Part shown: positions 1-8,755 of the stretch, piece by piece
How positions within the stretch are numbered: the stretch's first letter is position 1
Layout of the letters: the number at the start of each line of letters is the position of its first letter
Assembly: GCA_001584585.1 (NCBI GenBank)
Contig: LSYV01000028.1
Location: 794,121 to 820,593 of the forward strand
Direction of reading: 5' to 3'
Length of the DNA stretch: 26,473 bases
DNA from: Gonium pectorale
Lineage: Eukaryota; Chlorophyta; Chlorophyceae; Chlamydomonadales; Volvocaceae
Notes under the pieces: generated by a model
Database searches by the model: none
Told to the model about the DNA's origin: nothing
What the model saw: the letters and a program-made list of their open reading frames with translations, nothing else
Made by a program: the position numbers and the translations under genes

Positions 1-551
1 GCCAGAGGCATGCTGCGGATGGCTTCACCGCCACACCGTGAACCAGGCTGGCTATCGTAAACGTTATTCGGAAACACCCCTTATGGGGCGAGCCCAGACG
101 AAAAATGGATGCCTACAGCAGGGGTGCTCTAAAAAAAACCCGGCCACTGCAAGGGGCTCCGTGTATGGAGCGGACGAAAAATAAATGCCCATCCGGAGGG
201 CGTCCCCGGACGAAATATCTTGTCAAGTTTCAAGCTTTGTCGTGGGGCCAAATAAACGAATTGCCCCGATGGAAGACAACCAGGCTGCCGTGCTCACATA
301 GTAGTCCCGATTATTCGGACCTACCGCCGCCTGCTGGGGGCTGAGGGAATACATGAATACCGCTTCTTGACGGTGATGAGCGAGGGCATGCCCTCCCCTT
401 AATAATCCACATCAGAGCGCCTGGCGCTCGACGTTCCTAACGCCCGCCCCAATCAAGAATCAGCGGTTCTGGGGCTAATAAGCTAGCTGGTACACTTGCT
501 TGTCGGTGATCACGCACAGTTCAGTTGGCTTTACCGCTGACGATCATGCCC
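1..551. other. No gene recognised at left end
   Basis: No convincing exon is seen on either strand. The stretch is AT-richer than the rest of the window. It contains three loosely repeated phrases of the form GACGAAAWAT, near 98, 172 and 212, two of them behind short hairpins, as in CCCCTTATGGGG at 76-87. It would hold the 3' untranslated region of the minus-strand membrane-protein gene that ends at 552. Confidence 0.5.
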
Positions 552-2471
552 TCAATAATAGTACTTCCCCCCATCATAATAATAATTGTATATAGTGACG
601 GGCGGATAAAGAGTTTCCGGCGGGGAAACTGAGGGACCACTTATTTCAAAACGAGTAACGGCGGCATGCGGCGGTGGCGTGTAGGGTGTCGCCGCCGCCG
701 ACTCTGGCGCCACTTTGCCAGTAGTGGGCAGCGGCCTGTCGTCGTCCTCGCCGGCCTCGCGGGGGTCAATGCTGTAGCCCACGTAGAACAACGCCGATAC
801 TAGGCCGGCAAAGCCGATGAGGACCCAGGCAACGACGGCCGCGGTAGTAGACCACGCCACGGCGATGAACACCAGCATGGCGCATGTCCAGGCAATGCCC
901 ATGTAGAATAACATGGCGGCCAAGATCTCCTTCTGCTTGTTGCTGCGTACGCGCATGCATGGGCGGCAATGGGCGGCAATGGGCGGCAATGGGCGGCAAT
1001 GGGCGGCAGTGTCCTTATTCCTTGCGCACTCACACACTGTGGCCAAGCAACCAAGCAATCTTACTCGGTACAAGCGCACTGTATCATACCCAAGTTCATG
1101 CGCTAAATTGCATACCTGGGGCGCTTATCGTCGTCCGCGCTGAGGAGGAAGAATCGCCTGCTCTCCGCCAAACACTTGCCCTGTTCGAAGATCCAGAGGA
1201 ACCAGGCGAGCATTGCCAGGGCCCAGCCGGATCCGTAGTCCAAGCTGGATGAGAAGCCAATCCAGTATCGAGCGATGCCGATCAGGAACATTGGCAGCGT
1301 CTGCACCACGTATGTACATGAAGCGGAAATGCAGGGTTGTTATGGCACGCTAACTTAAGCAGTACGGTGCAAGGTGCCACGTAAGGAACGACGGATGGAT
1401 CTATCCCGTCCTACTAAGATAGACCCATACATGCAACGATAGATAGATCACTACCCGGATCTCTGCCTCACTTCAAGGAACAGAGCAGCGCTGGACCGCG
1501 CGCTGGCCATCTTCATGATGCGTTCTGTATCCTTGCCATCCTTGCCGCGCCATGCGTACGCCAGGAATATGTAGACCAAGCTCGCGTCACGCAGCCAGGG
1601 GTATAGCACAATCCACGACAGCGACGTACGCAGTACAATCTCGACCGCCGACAGCATGTGAACAAGTCGCTTGCCACAAGCGCAACAGCAGGAGCAGCAG
1701 CAGAGGCAGGGGCAGCCGACCGTGATGCAGAAGTTGAAACTGTCGTAGTAGGCGGCAGCAATGATGCCGCCGCAGCTGGTTGATATGTACGTGAATAAGA
1801 CTGGGGGGGTGGGCGAGCCATTTAATGGTGTGAGTCAGCCTGAGTCGGCTTGTCATCAGCCTGTCGCCCCGCCCTAAACACCACGGAAAGCATCAACGAA
1901 GCCATACCTGCAATATAGAAATATAACCGATATGTATTTAAGATTTCCTCCTCTGTGACCACACCATCATAGTCGTCGATTTGGTCTGGAATCTGGATGG
2001 TCAGGGGCTTCGTTACTGGCTGCTGGTTGCTTGGGGGAGACCGTGGCGGCCGCAACGTACGGCGGCAGGACCATTGCAGTAGCAATTGGCTACAGACATG
2101 CGGCTAAATTAAGAAGTTACTGGAGCAATAATGTCTAGATAGCTATTAAGTAAGTTCGTGGTGGTCGGGCAGATATGCTTCGACCAGCCGGCCTTACCTC
2201 ATTCATAAGAGATATAATCTCTTTGAGTGTATAGCTGTGCACAAAAATTATGGTGCAGGCTTCATACACCAGCAATAACCGCGCACATACAGCTAGACAG
2301 CAGCGGCGGGCCGCCATCCTCAGCATGTGCCTCAGCAGGAGCCTTTTTTACGCACGCTCTTATGCGCGGATATAAATATCCTGCCATGAACCCGAGGGCA
2401 ATGACGACCGGTATCAACTCCAGCGTCACGCGCAGAAGGATTGGGTTCTCGGCCAGCATTCTCGCCGGCAT
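552..2471 (-). CDS. Multi-pass membrane protein with Cys cluster, spliced
   Basis: Function is unknown. Four exons fit by splice site and phase: up to 1908 (donor GTATGG, phase 1), 1472-1800 (phase 0 out), 1116-1300 (phase 2 out) and 552-942 (stop). Together they read a protein with about six or seven hydrophobic helices. One stretch is unusually Cys-rich: about 11 Cys between two helices, around TVGCPCLCCCSCCCACGKR (1672-1728). A cytosolic tail ends in a Tyr-rich peptide (YNYYYDGGKYYY). An acidic stretch (DDYDGVVTEEE) precedes the LYFYIAVLF helix. N-terminal exons are tentative: one ends at 2198 (donor GTAAGG) and another starts at ATG 2471, with an in-frame stop 6 bases upstream. These two are in different frames and no intron of normal length joins them. 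The aromatic helix, a GG pair and the Cys cluster recall the OST-alpha/TMEM184 solute-transporter family (Pfam Solute_trans_a). That link is weak and comes from memory of the family pattern only. Confidence 0.55.
961..1010. repeat. 10-bp tandem repeat, 5 copies
   Basis: The unit GGGCGGCAAT occurs four times exactly and a fifth time as GGGCGGCAGT. It lies inside the last intron (943-1115) of the minus-strand membrane-protein gene, just upstream of the acceptor at 943-945. A change in copy number would alter intron length only. Confidence 0.95.
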
Positions 2472-3045
2472 TATTCACTGCTAGGAGGAAGATAGCAATG
2501 CGTAGTTGTCGACGTTAATCGCAGATATATAGTCGAGCGTTGCTTGCTGCGCGATGTTATCTGCTGACTCTTTGCAGCAGGGAGGTTTTCAGAGCAGCAC
2601 AGATAAGACTATAGACTTTTACAAAGAGCAGAAGCGCCTTTACAGGCTGTTTGACCGCAGGGGTTGACTTAGAAGTGAGGTTAAAGTTCCGTACCCCCTC
2701 CGCGTCCACACATTAGTGGGGCCCGCCGGAGACGATGCGGCCCCTGTTTCACGCTGGCTTGCTTCTTTTTTGCTTTCCAACCAGCACACCGGGCGGCCTT
2801 TTTATATGCTGCTGAGGGAGCAACGTATGGCCTGCGAGCGAAAGCAAGCTCCATGGTTCTCGGCGAAGGCGCCTTCTGGTTCCCAACACCAGCTTGGCGC
2901 ACACTGTTGCAAAGATGCGACGTTGTCGGGGCTGGGATAGAACAGCCCTATAGCAGCGAAACCGGCGTATGCGGCCCTTAAGGTTGACCTTATTCCCCCC
3001 CCCCCCCGCCGCAATCATCAACTGATAGCGAGATGTGAATTGACA
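2472..3045. other. Intergenic, no gene recognised
   Basis: Upstream region of the minus-strand membrane-protein gene. Short open frames on both strands show no family resemblance or splice logic. A run of 13-14 C lies near 2995-3007. I see no clear promoter element. Confidence 0.4.
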
Positions 3046-3345
3046 TCATCGTTGCAATTTGTTACGCATACGCGACGTGTCAGTGCAGTACACCAGCTTC
3101 TCTATCTCACCGCCGTTTCCGAGAACAGATAACAATATTGGCAGACGTTTCAGGAACTTAGATAACACTGTAAGCTGTCTACTAGGGTCCTCGCAAAAGG
3201 TCACGAGGGCAACCATGTTTGCCCTCCCCCAGAGCTCCTTGAGAATACACCACAAGCGACTCGGACAATAGAAGCATACTACAGAGCGACAACTTGTCGA
3301 ATTATTGCTTGTACTGCTGGGGAGCGCAAATGAAAAAGGCAGCAC
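3046..3345 (-). CDS. Weak hypothetical ORF (99 codons)
   Basis: An open frame from ATG 3345 to a stop at 3046. The middle reads like a real protein: a basic/aromatic stretch (LWCILKELWGRANM), then an amphipathic leucine-rich helix (LSKFLKRLPILLSVLG), then a charged tail. Base composition is near 50 percent GC, so codon bias cannot help. No family was recognised. It could be an exon of a larger gene, since no good donor or acceptor was identified at its ends, or it could be chance. Confidence 0.22.
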   Translation of the reverse strand: MLPFSFALPSSTSNNSTSCRSVVCFYCPSRLWCILKELWGRANMVALVTFCEDPSRQLTVLSKFLKRLPILLSVLGNGGEIEKLVYCTDTSRMRNKLQR

Positions 3346-3908
3346 GCAGCAGGCAGGGTCAAGGTTCTCTTCTACCTGCTTGCGTGCGCCATAGCTAGGT
3401 GCCGAGCGGGAAGTCAGCTGCTTACTTCAATTGCGGGGTTGTATGGTCTGCTGCCACCACGTGGTGGCACCCCGATTATTGACGCTTCGCACGCACTGGA
3501 ATTCACAAGCATATTGGAGGTGGGCGACATCAACTGCGTGTCGAATTATTGCCGGTTGCGCGCGCGCTCATGCATGCGCCGTGTATGTGCTGCACGCACG
3601 GGCGGGTACGCGTGCCGAATGCATCGGAGACGGAGATATACATATCCAGATGAGGGGTGAAGGGCGGGGGCCGGGGGCCGAACGGGTGGCCACGGCAACA
3701 AGGTGGAATGGCACTGTTACGGCAGCTCCATATGCAAGCGAGCGAGCGAGGTTGGCAGCCGCGAGATGGGGCAGCCATGCAGCAGCCAGGTAGGCGATGA
3801 TGAATATGTGTGACATTGGAAGCAGCCATAACCTCGCTACGGACAGCGAGGGGGACAACCCCCATCCATCCCTTGATTGTACGCAACGACGACGATGAGT
3901 TCGCTAAC
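3346..3908. other. No gene recognised
   Basis: Open frames on both strands overlap and look like composition artefacts (Arg/Ala/Pro-rich). The stretch may contain the 5' part of the plus-strand alanine-rich gene whose first visible exon ends at 3973, but no start codon or exon could be supported. Confidence 0.35.
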
Positions 3909-3914
3909 CTAGCG

Positions 3915-4640
3915 CATTTCACGACCCCAACTACTACTACAGCCGCATTAATAATGCTGAGATGCAGGACCCTGTGAGTATGGGCACGTTGTACGTGTAT
4001 GGCACTGCCGTAATGTGTATGAATGCCTGTGCTTGGCTGTACGAATGTGCATGGAGTTCGTTGCAGAAGTATGTTGTCGTTGTTGCTTGCTGCAGGACGA
4101 AGACACCAACGGGGAGCTGCTCTATGCTCCGGCGGCAGCGGCGGGCAACACCGGTGCCGCTACCACCGACCCTGATGCACCGGCAGGCCTTACCCAGGCG
4201 GCGGCAGCGGCGGGCAACACCGGTGCCGCTCCTGCCGCCCCTTACACCACCGCAGGCCCTACCCAGGCCGCAGCAGGCAGGGGCGGACAACACCACATTG
4301 TTCTAAGCAAGAGAGTTAAGCGAAAGCATTGTACGTACTGAGATAGTACGACCCAAATGGCCGGTTTGGACATTGCGGAATTAGAACGCGATTCCCAGTG
4401 TGTGGGCTTGATCTGGCACATCCATGGACGCCGCCCTCCAAGCTTCCCTACCTGCGTGTGGATCTGCAGCACTACTGGCGGGACCTTGCGATGGAGACCA
4501 GCCAGTCCACCGCGCTACCAGCGGTGGCCCTCGGAGCATTATTGGCGGAGGCGGCTATGGAGCTTCAGAAGGCCTTCGATGTGCAGCAGGAGGCGGGAGG
4601 CGAGGTCGTCGCCTGCGGGCCTTGCGCTCCGTCGCAGGGT
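3915..4640 (+). CDS. Alanine-rich hypothetical protein, partial exons
   Basis: Tentative multi-exon gene of unknown function. Exon a ends at 3973 with donor GTGAGT and reads PNYYYSRINNAEMQDP. The intron 3974-4095 ends TTGCTTGCTGCAG. Exon b from 4096 continues in phase 0 (DEDTNGELLYAP) into two in-frame 23-residue repeats of the type AAAAGNTGAA...TQA. A third exon-like stretch around 4440-4610 reads YLRVDLQHYWRDLAMETSQS, then an Ala/Leu-rich helix (LGALLAEAAMELQKAFDVQQ), which would suit a coiled coil or helical bundle. The join between exon b and this stretch is not settled; a 65-base intron with donor GTACGT at 4331 would fit. The 5' start and 3' end are not visible. Support comes from phase-matched splicing and an in-frame repeat, not from homology. 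Confidence 0.38.
4132..4269 (+). repeat. Two 69-bp direct repeats, in frame
   Basis: Copies at 4132-4200 and 4201-4269. The first 30 bases are identical and the rest diverged by substitution only. The period of 69 keeps the reading frame, so each copy encodes 23 residues. That supports 4096-4270 being coding on the plus strand. Confidence 0.85.
4355..4442 (+). repeat. Dispersed repeat, copy 1
   Basis: This stretch is similar to 5740-5828. Both carry CAGTGTRTGGGCTTGATCTG followed a few bases later by GGACGCCGCCCTCC. It overlaps the upstream edge of the third exon-like stretch of the alanine-rich gene, so that exon's 5' boundary could be repeat-derived. Confidence 0.7.
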
Positions 4641-5022
4641 GCCCGCTGGGTTTGGTGGTTGGGCTTGGGATTCGGAGGGTGTGGTGGGTTTTTGGTGGTG
4701 GATGTTGCGGAGCGTTGCGTTTCTGGGTCTTTTGCGGTACGGAGCCCTTGTTGGGGCAGGTACCGTTGGCCGCTCTGTTTCGGCGGGTCGCAGGGGGGGG
4801 GTATGGGTTCGGATTGCGGGCTTTTGCTAGGGGGGGGGGGCTGCCTGTGCTCCACAGGTCCTTTCGTTTCTCTTTTGCCCTGGTGGTCAGCTTGTCCTTT
4901 CCTTTGTTATAAATAGAAGCTCAGGGAAAGTCGAATTGGGAAAATCAAACTGGGGAAGGAGGGACGTTTGGTTCGTGCCCTGGCGGGGGCGGGGCGGGGG
5001 CAGGGATGCGTGCTGCGTGCCT
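4641..5022. other. G/T-rich stretch, no gene recognised
   Basis: Open frames here are Gly/Trp/Val-rich and look compositional. Several G runs occur, at about 4794-4801 and 4831-4840. Confidence 0.4.
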
Positions 5023-5237
5023 GTGCGTCAGGGACCCCCTCTTATTTTTGCTCGCGTTTCCGCCGCGGCGCGCTGCCCCTCGCCCCGTTGGTGTTGTCGA
5101 TGCGTCAGGGACCCCTTCACAATCCCGTCAGTGCGTCAGGGACGCCCTCTTATTTCTGCTCGCGTTCCGCCGCGGCGCGCTGCCCCTCGCCCCGTTGGTG
5201 TTGTCGATGTGTCAGGGACCCCCTCACAATGCCGTCC
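5023..5237 (+). repeat. 108-bp tandem duplication
   Basis: Copy 1 is 5023-5130 and copy 2 is 5131-5237. They differ by a few substitutions and one base deletion (GCGTTTCC versus GCGTTCC). The deletion shifts the frame, so the unit is unlikely to be under coding constraint in both copies. Each copy contains the motif GCGTCAGGGACSCC twice, giving four occurrences near 5025, 5102, 5133 and 5210. Confidence 0.93.
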
Positions 5238-5650
5238 GCAGCGGCGGAGACCACCATCAGTGGCCGGTGTGTGTTGTACGTGGCTGGCGTCCCGCTCACC
5301 CCCGCCCCCCCCCCCGTTTTCACGCGCGTCATGGACCCCTACACAGAGGACTGTCAGTCGGGCGTGGGCGGGTCAACGTGGGCGGGTCAGGGACCTGATA
5401 TGGCTTTCTGCCTTCCTGTTCTGTGGTCTTTAGGTGCAGGGTTCCTTCATTCTCTTCTTGTGTGTGCCGTCGGTGTTTGGTCTTGGCTGCCGTGGTGCGC
5501 TGTAGTTAGGGCAGGGGTTCGGTGGTTGCTAGTGACAAAATCAAAGTGTCCGGCGGGGGGGCGCGGTGTCCCGCGGTGTCCGCGGGAGGGCTGCATGTCC
5601 CTCCCGTTGTCTGCGCCCTTTCTCGCCTCTCCGCCTGTAACCTATCCACA
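5238..5650. other. No gene supported
   Basis: A long plus-strand open frame runs through here from 4968, but it crosses the tandem duplication, reads as low-complexity Pro/Arg/Ala sequence, and has no family resemblance. Possible short exon pieces with donor-like GTGTGTG near 5262 could not be joined to anything. Confidence 0.4.
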
Positions 5651-5658
5651 GGAAAAAG

Positions 5659-5912
5659 GCGAAATTCGCCCCGGCATTTTCCCCGGTTTGGGCCAACCGC
5701 CGGGTAGGGCTTCCAGCAGACCTCACAAGCCGGATTGCCTGGCTGGTTGGGCATGCATGGCGGATTTAGCCCGTGATGAATTGCAGTGTATGGGCTTGAT
5801 CTGGCATAAGGACGCCGCCCTCCGAGGTTCAAAGCGAAACCCGGACCTCAAGGTGAAATCCGGACTTGTTTTTCCCCCGGTTTGGGCCTTGCATGCCCTA
5901 CCGGGTAGGCTT
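5659..5912 (+). repeat. Degenerate direct repeat / dispersed element
   Basis: The phrase CCCCGGTTTGGGCC, followed by GGGTAGG and CTTCC or TTTCC, occurs near 5680-5712 and again near 5875-5912, about 195 bases apart. Between them lies the second copy (about 5740-5828) of the element seen at 4355-4442. A 13-base near-palindrome GGCGAAATTCGCC starts the first unit at about 5657. No coding capacity was seen, so this is probably a decayed non-autonomous element. Confidence 0.65.
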
Positions 5913-6558
5913 TCCGCGTTTCTAGATACTGTAAGGCAGCCTTGTATGATATAGCCGTCCGTCCGATCTGCGTGCATGGTAGGACTTGGAAATGCGCCGT
6001 CTCGCCCTTGCCGTGCCGTCTCGCTGCTGAGTCCAACGCACTGCTGTGGTACTGCACCCCTGATTGGCTGATTGACGGCACTCCTGGCAGGCGCAGCCGC
6101 CGCGCCCACTTGTCGCTGTCTCGTCTCACTGGGATGTCGCGCGCTGGCGAACGGCTAAGGTATAGCCTGCGGCGCTAAGGTGCACACGGCTATCGCAGAG
6201 CGCGGAAATGCAGAGAAAGCGACTGCGCTGGCTGGTCACGGTGTCACGGAAGCGAGGAAAATGGCATCAACCTTACATGTAACCGTACGCCTAGACGGTC
6301 ACCCTAAGCGCACGGGGTCTCATTGCCACTCAAGGGACAGGTGCCCAAGAGTGAGACGAGACAGCGACACCAGGCGCTGGCTCGCCTCAAATACACGCAA
6401 CGGTACGGTGATCTGAATCCACCAACCGGAACCAGAAACAGACCGAACGCCGATAATAGTACACGCCAATGCAAGGCACTGACGAATATGGAGGCAAGGC
6501 AACACGAAGGTAAACCAAGCGAATGCATCATGCGAAGACATGTGACGGTAAAATCAAC
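5913..6558. other. No gene recognised
   Basis: Only Arg/Ser/Thr-rich overlapping open frames occur on both strands. No exon with supporting splice sites or family resemblance was seen. Confidence 0.45.
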
Positions 6559-6581
6559 ATGTGCACCAATCTGAGCCGACA

Positions 6582-6877
6582 GCCGCCACCACCGTACAGC
6601 AGCCGGGCGCCGTACTGTACTGCCTGCGCTCGCAGTACGGAGCTGACGCCGCACAGGGAGCCCGTGAGACAGGTAGTTGCGCACACTCCGCCCGCAATCC
6701 AGCGCCTCCATCCCCGCCTGCCCCAGGCGCGACAAGGCGTGGCGCCTCGCTCCCGGCTCGCCACTCAGCCACCCTTTCTTCCCCGCCGGCCGCCGCCCAT
6801 CCTGACCGGCAGGCCGGCGCCAGTACCCCTCCATCTCCCACCGCCTCCTCCACCGCCTTCCTTCCTCCCCTCGCCTT
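6582..6877. repeat. Dispersed repeat R, copy 1
   Basis: About 295 bases resemble 12242-12540. Shared blocks include GCCGTACTG, GAGCTGACGCCGCACAGG, CGCCACTCAGCCACCCTTTC, GGCAGGCCGGCGCCAGTACC and the right edge CCTCCCCTCGCCTT. The copies differ by substitutions and several small indels, at roughly 75-80 percent identity by eye. Near the left end an inverted pair CCGTACTG/CAGTACGG is intact here and broken in copy 2. The right edge abuts a fragment of cullin exon 14. Confidence 0.85.
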
Positions 6878-6930
6878 GCGCCACCTCGATGGACTTGTAG
6901 GTGGGCCAGAAGCCCGTGGTGATGGACAGC
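6878..6930 (-). pseudogene. Cullin-1 exon fragment (from exon 14)
   Basis: This 53-base stretch is identical to part of the exon at 14812-14966 of the cullin-1 gene in this window, apart from one clean 21-base deletion (equivalent to 14922-14942) flanked by a two-base GA microhomology. In the minus frame it still reads [14 protein letters not shown] preceded by LSI; the deletion removes exactly seven codons. It has no splice sites or flanking exons, so it is not a functional gene. It has the same strand orientation relative to repeat R as the real gene, which suggests a duplicated and internally deleted piece of the cullin 3' region. Confidence 0.85.
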
Positions 6931-7629
6931 CGTCGATAGACAGAAGGGCCGTACCCATGCCGAACGCTGCTCGCTTGAATTACACAAGATCTCGTGTTCT
7001 GACCGGACAGATGGGTAAGTAGGTGCCTCGCCCGCTCCTTCAAGCCGCTGCAAAACCAAACCAAAACCAAACCAAAGCGACAAAAGACCGCGGCCCCATT
7101 TGGAGGCGGAAGACGCCCCCACGCGGATCGGGCAAGAACGCTGCGGATAGCGCGAACAGACGACAGCCGCCGCACAGCGCAGGCTCCACACACCCCACAA
7201 TCCAGCCATGTCGCTTCAACAGCTTCCACTAACGGGATTTTGTGCCCGGGAACGACCCCCGGGAGTCATGCGTCCCAAGCGTTTCTTTCCGGGTGATGAG
7301 AACGCACCACAACAAACTCTCTGGCCACGCCAGCCGCCACAGAACCACACGACGTGTATGCCCCTAGCTGTGCGACGGGCAGGCGCATGACGGCGCCGGC
7401 CCTCGAGGCAAGCGACGTACCAACCCGCGGCCCCTGCAAGCGCCCGCACCGGACCTGGTCTTTGTGTTCCCTTGCACGCACACCCCCCACCCGGCCCCGG
7501 CCCCGGCGGCAGCTCGTCCCGGCGCCGCGCCGCCCGCCCAACCCGCTGTGCTTGGGCGGCATCGTAGCACGCCGAGCGCGCCCCGCCCCGCCGTCCCGCC
7601 CGTAGGGGCGCGCTCGGTGCCACCGGGCG

Positions 7630-7675
7630 GGCTGGAGACCTCTCGTTGCTAACCACCGAGAGGTCCCCACCAGCC
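7630..7675. repeat. Strong imperfect hairpin
   Basis: Inverted repeat with arms GGCTGG-A-GACCTCTCG (7630-7645) and CGAGAGGTC-CCCA-CCAGCC (7657-7675). The inner 9-bp stem is perfect with an 11-base loop. An internal loop of 1 against 4 bases separates it from an outer 6-bp stem. It lies in a region with no recognised gene. It could be a small RNA precursor, a terminator-like structure, or a decayed element. Confidence 0.75.
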
Positions 7676-8260
7676 TTGCAGTCGAGCGCGGCCGCCGGGG
7701 CCGGGCGCCGCATGTACGGCACGCCGCAGTTACGTGCCTTAGCCGACCGTACAGTACGACGCAGCGTCTGTAACATCTGCCTGAATGAACGCGGTCTCAA
7801 ACCCAAACACGCACCACCAAACAGGCGATCCGAGGCCAACGCAGCGGCGGTGGCAGCGCCCTGCCGGCTCCCGCGCCCGGGTCGTGGTCCGGGCGGCTCC
7901 GCACTCGCTGCCGGTACGGCAATGGCAGACTGCATGTTCGTTCGTGCAGGAACCCATCTGCCGACCTGCAGCCGGCCTGCCACCGATCGACCCACCGACC
8001 CACCGAGCGACCCACCGGTATGCATTTGCCCACCCACACGCGCAGTCCACCCACGCACCCGTCTGTGAACTCGCTCCCACTATCCTCACCTCCCCACCCA
8101 CCAGACGCTGTCCAGCGCGCCGCCAACCCCCCCCCCCGACTACGATCAGCGGAGGTGCGCTGCAGCGCTGCTCGCTCGTCGCTGACGTCGAAGTTTCACA
8201 GGTCGTCTACAACTACGTCAAGACCACCACAAGTTCTTCCATTGAGTACAGTATGCGATT

Positions 8261-8291
8261 CGGTGTCCGCGACGCGACCCGTTTCCCATTC
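8261..8291. repeat. Short dispersed repeat, inverted copy of 17432-17462
   Basis: The reverse complement of this stretch matches 17432-17462 with three differences over about 32 bases (core GGTCGCGTCGCGGACACCGA here). The other copy lies inside a cullin-1 intron. Confidence 0.65.
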
Positions 8292-8599
8292 CGTATTACC
8301 CCCCCCCCCGCTCTCGCCCGCGCTCGCCTGCGTCCCCCTGGCCACCGCCTCGCCGCCGCCTCGCCGGGCGCTGATGACGCTCGCCCGCTGTTCGCTGCCC
8401 CCCTCCCCCCCTCCCTCCCCAAACAAACTGCAAACCCCGGGCCGCCCCACTCTCTAGCCTCGAGCCCTCTCCCCCGCAGTCCGACTCGCCGACTCCGTCC
8501 ACACCGACCATCACACGACCACCTCGCGCACCATCACGCCCCCGCCCCGGCTGATTATGGTGCTCCTCCGCCCGCCCCTCCTACTTCGGCTCCTGATGC

Positions 8600-8705
8600 T
8601 TCGGCTGCTGCGGCTGCTGCGGCTGCTGCGGCTGCTCCTCCTCCTCCTGCGGCTGCGGTTGCGGTTGAATCAGCTGCGGCGGCTGCGGCGGCTGCGACGG
8701 CTTTG
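8600..8705. repeat. GGCTGCTGC / GGCTGCGGC microsatellite
   Basis: Simple-sequence tract built from CGGCTGCTG units, then CTCCTC, then GGCTGCGGT and GGCGGCTGC units. It produces poly-Leu, poly-Ala or poly-Gln open frames in all phases, which I do not call as genes. It lies just 3' of the F-box/ankyrin stop codon at 8756. Confidence 0.85.
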
Positions 8706-8755
8706 TTTCCCGCCCGTCCCTGCCGGTAGGTACCGTGCCGCGTTGCTCCCTGGGG

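Larger units (their letters stand above)
6931..8580. other. No gene supported
   Basis: Long open frames on both strands overlap and read as Arg/Pro/Ala-rich sequence, typical of GC-rich non-coding DNA. A stretch near 8160-8270 on the plus strand (reading DVEVSQVVYNYVKTTTSSS) looks slightly more protein-like, but no splice sites tie it to a gene. Part of this region would hold 3' sequence of the F-box/ankyrin gene. Confidence 0.4.

Noticed and set aside
76..440. Possible hammerhead-like RNA (repeated GACGAAA after short hairpins)
   Set aside because: The GAAA half of the core recurs, but the CTGATGA half is not present at the right spacing; the nearest GATGAG at about 377 has no GAAA partner.
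4968..5954. 328-codon plus-strand open frame
   Set aside because: It crosses a 108-bp tandem duplication whose copies are in different frames because of a one-base deletion. The protein is low-complexity and shows no family pattern. In GC-rich DNA such long frames are common by chance.
6304..7209. 301-codon minus-strand open frame
   Set aside because: It runs through repeat R and the cullin fragment in the wrong frame for the fragment, and reads as Arg/Gly/Trp-rich sequence.
7216..8729. Long overlapping open frames on both strands (280, 314 codons)
   Set aside because: Both are Arg/Ala/Pro-rich with simple-sequence ends and no exon structure. They are best explained by GC-rich composition.
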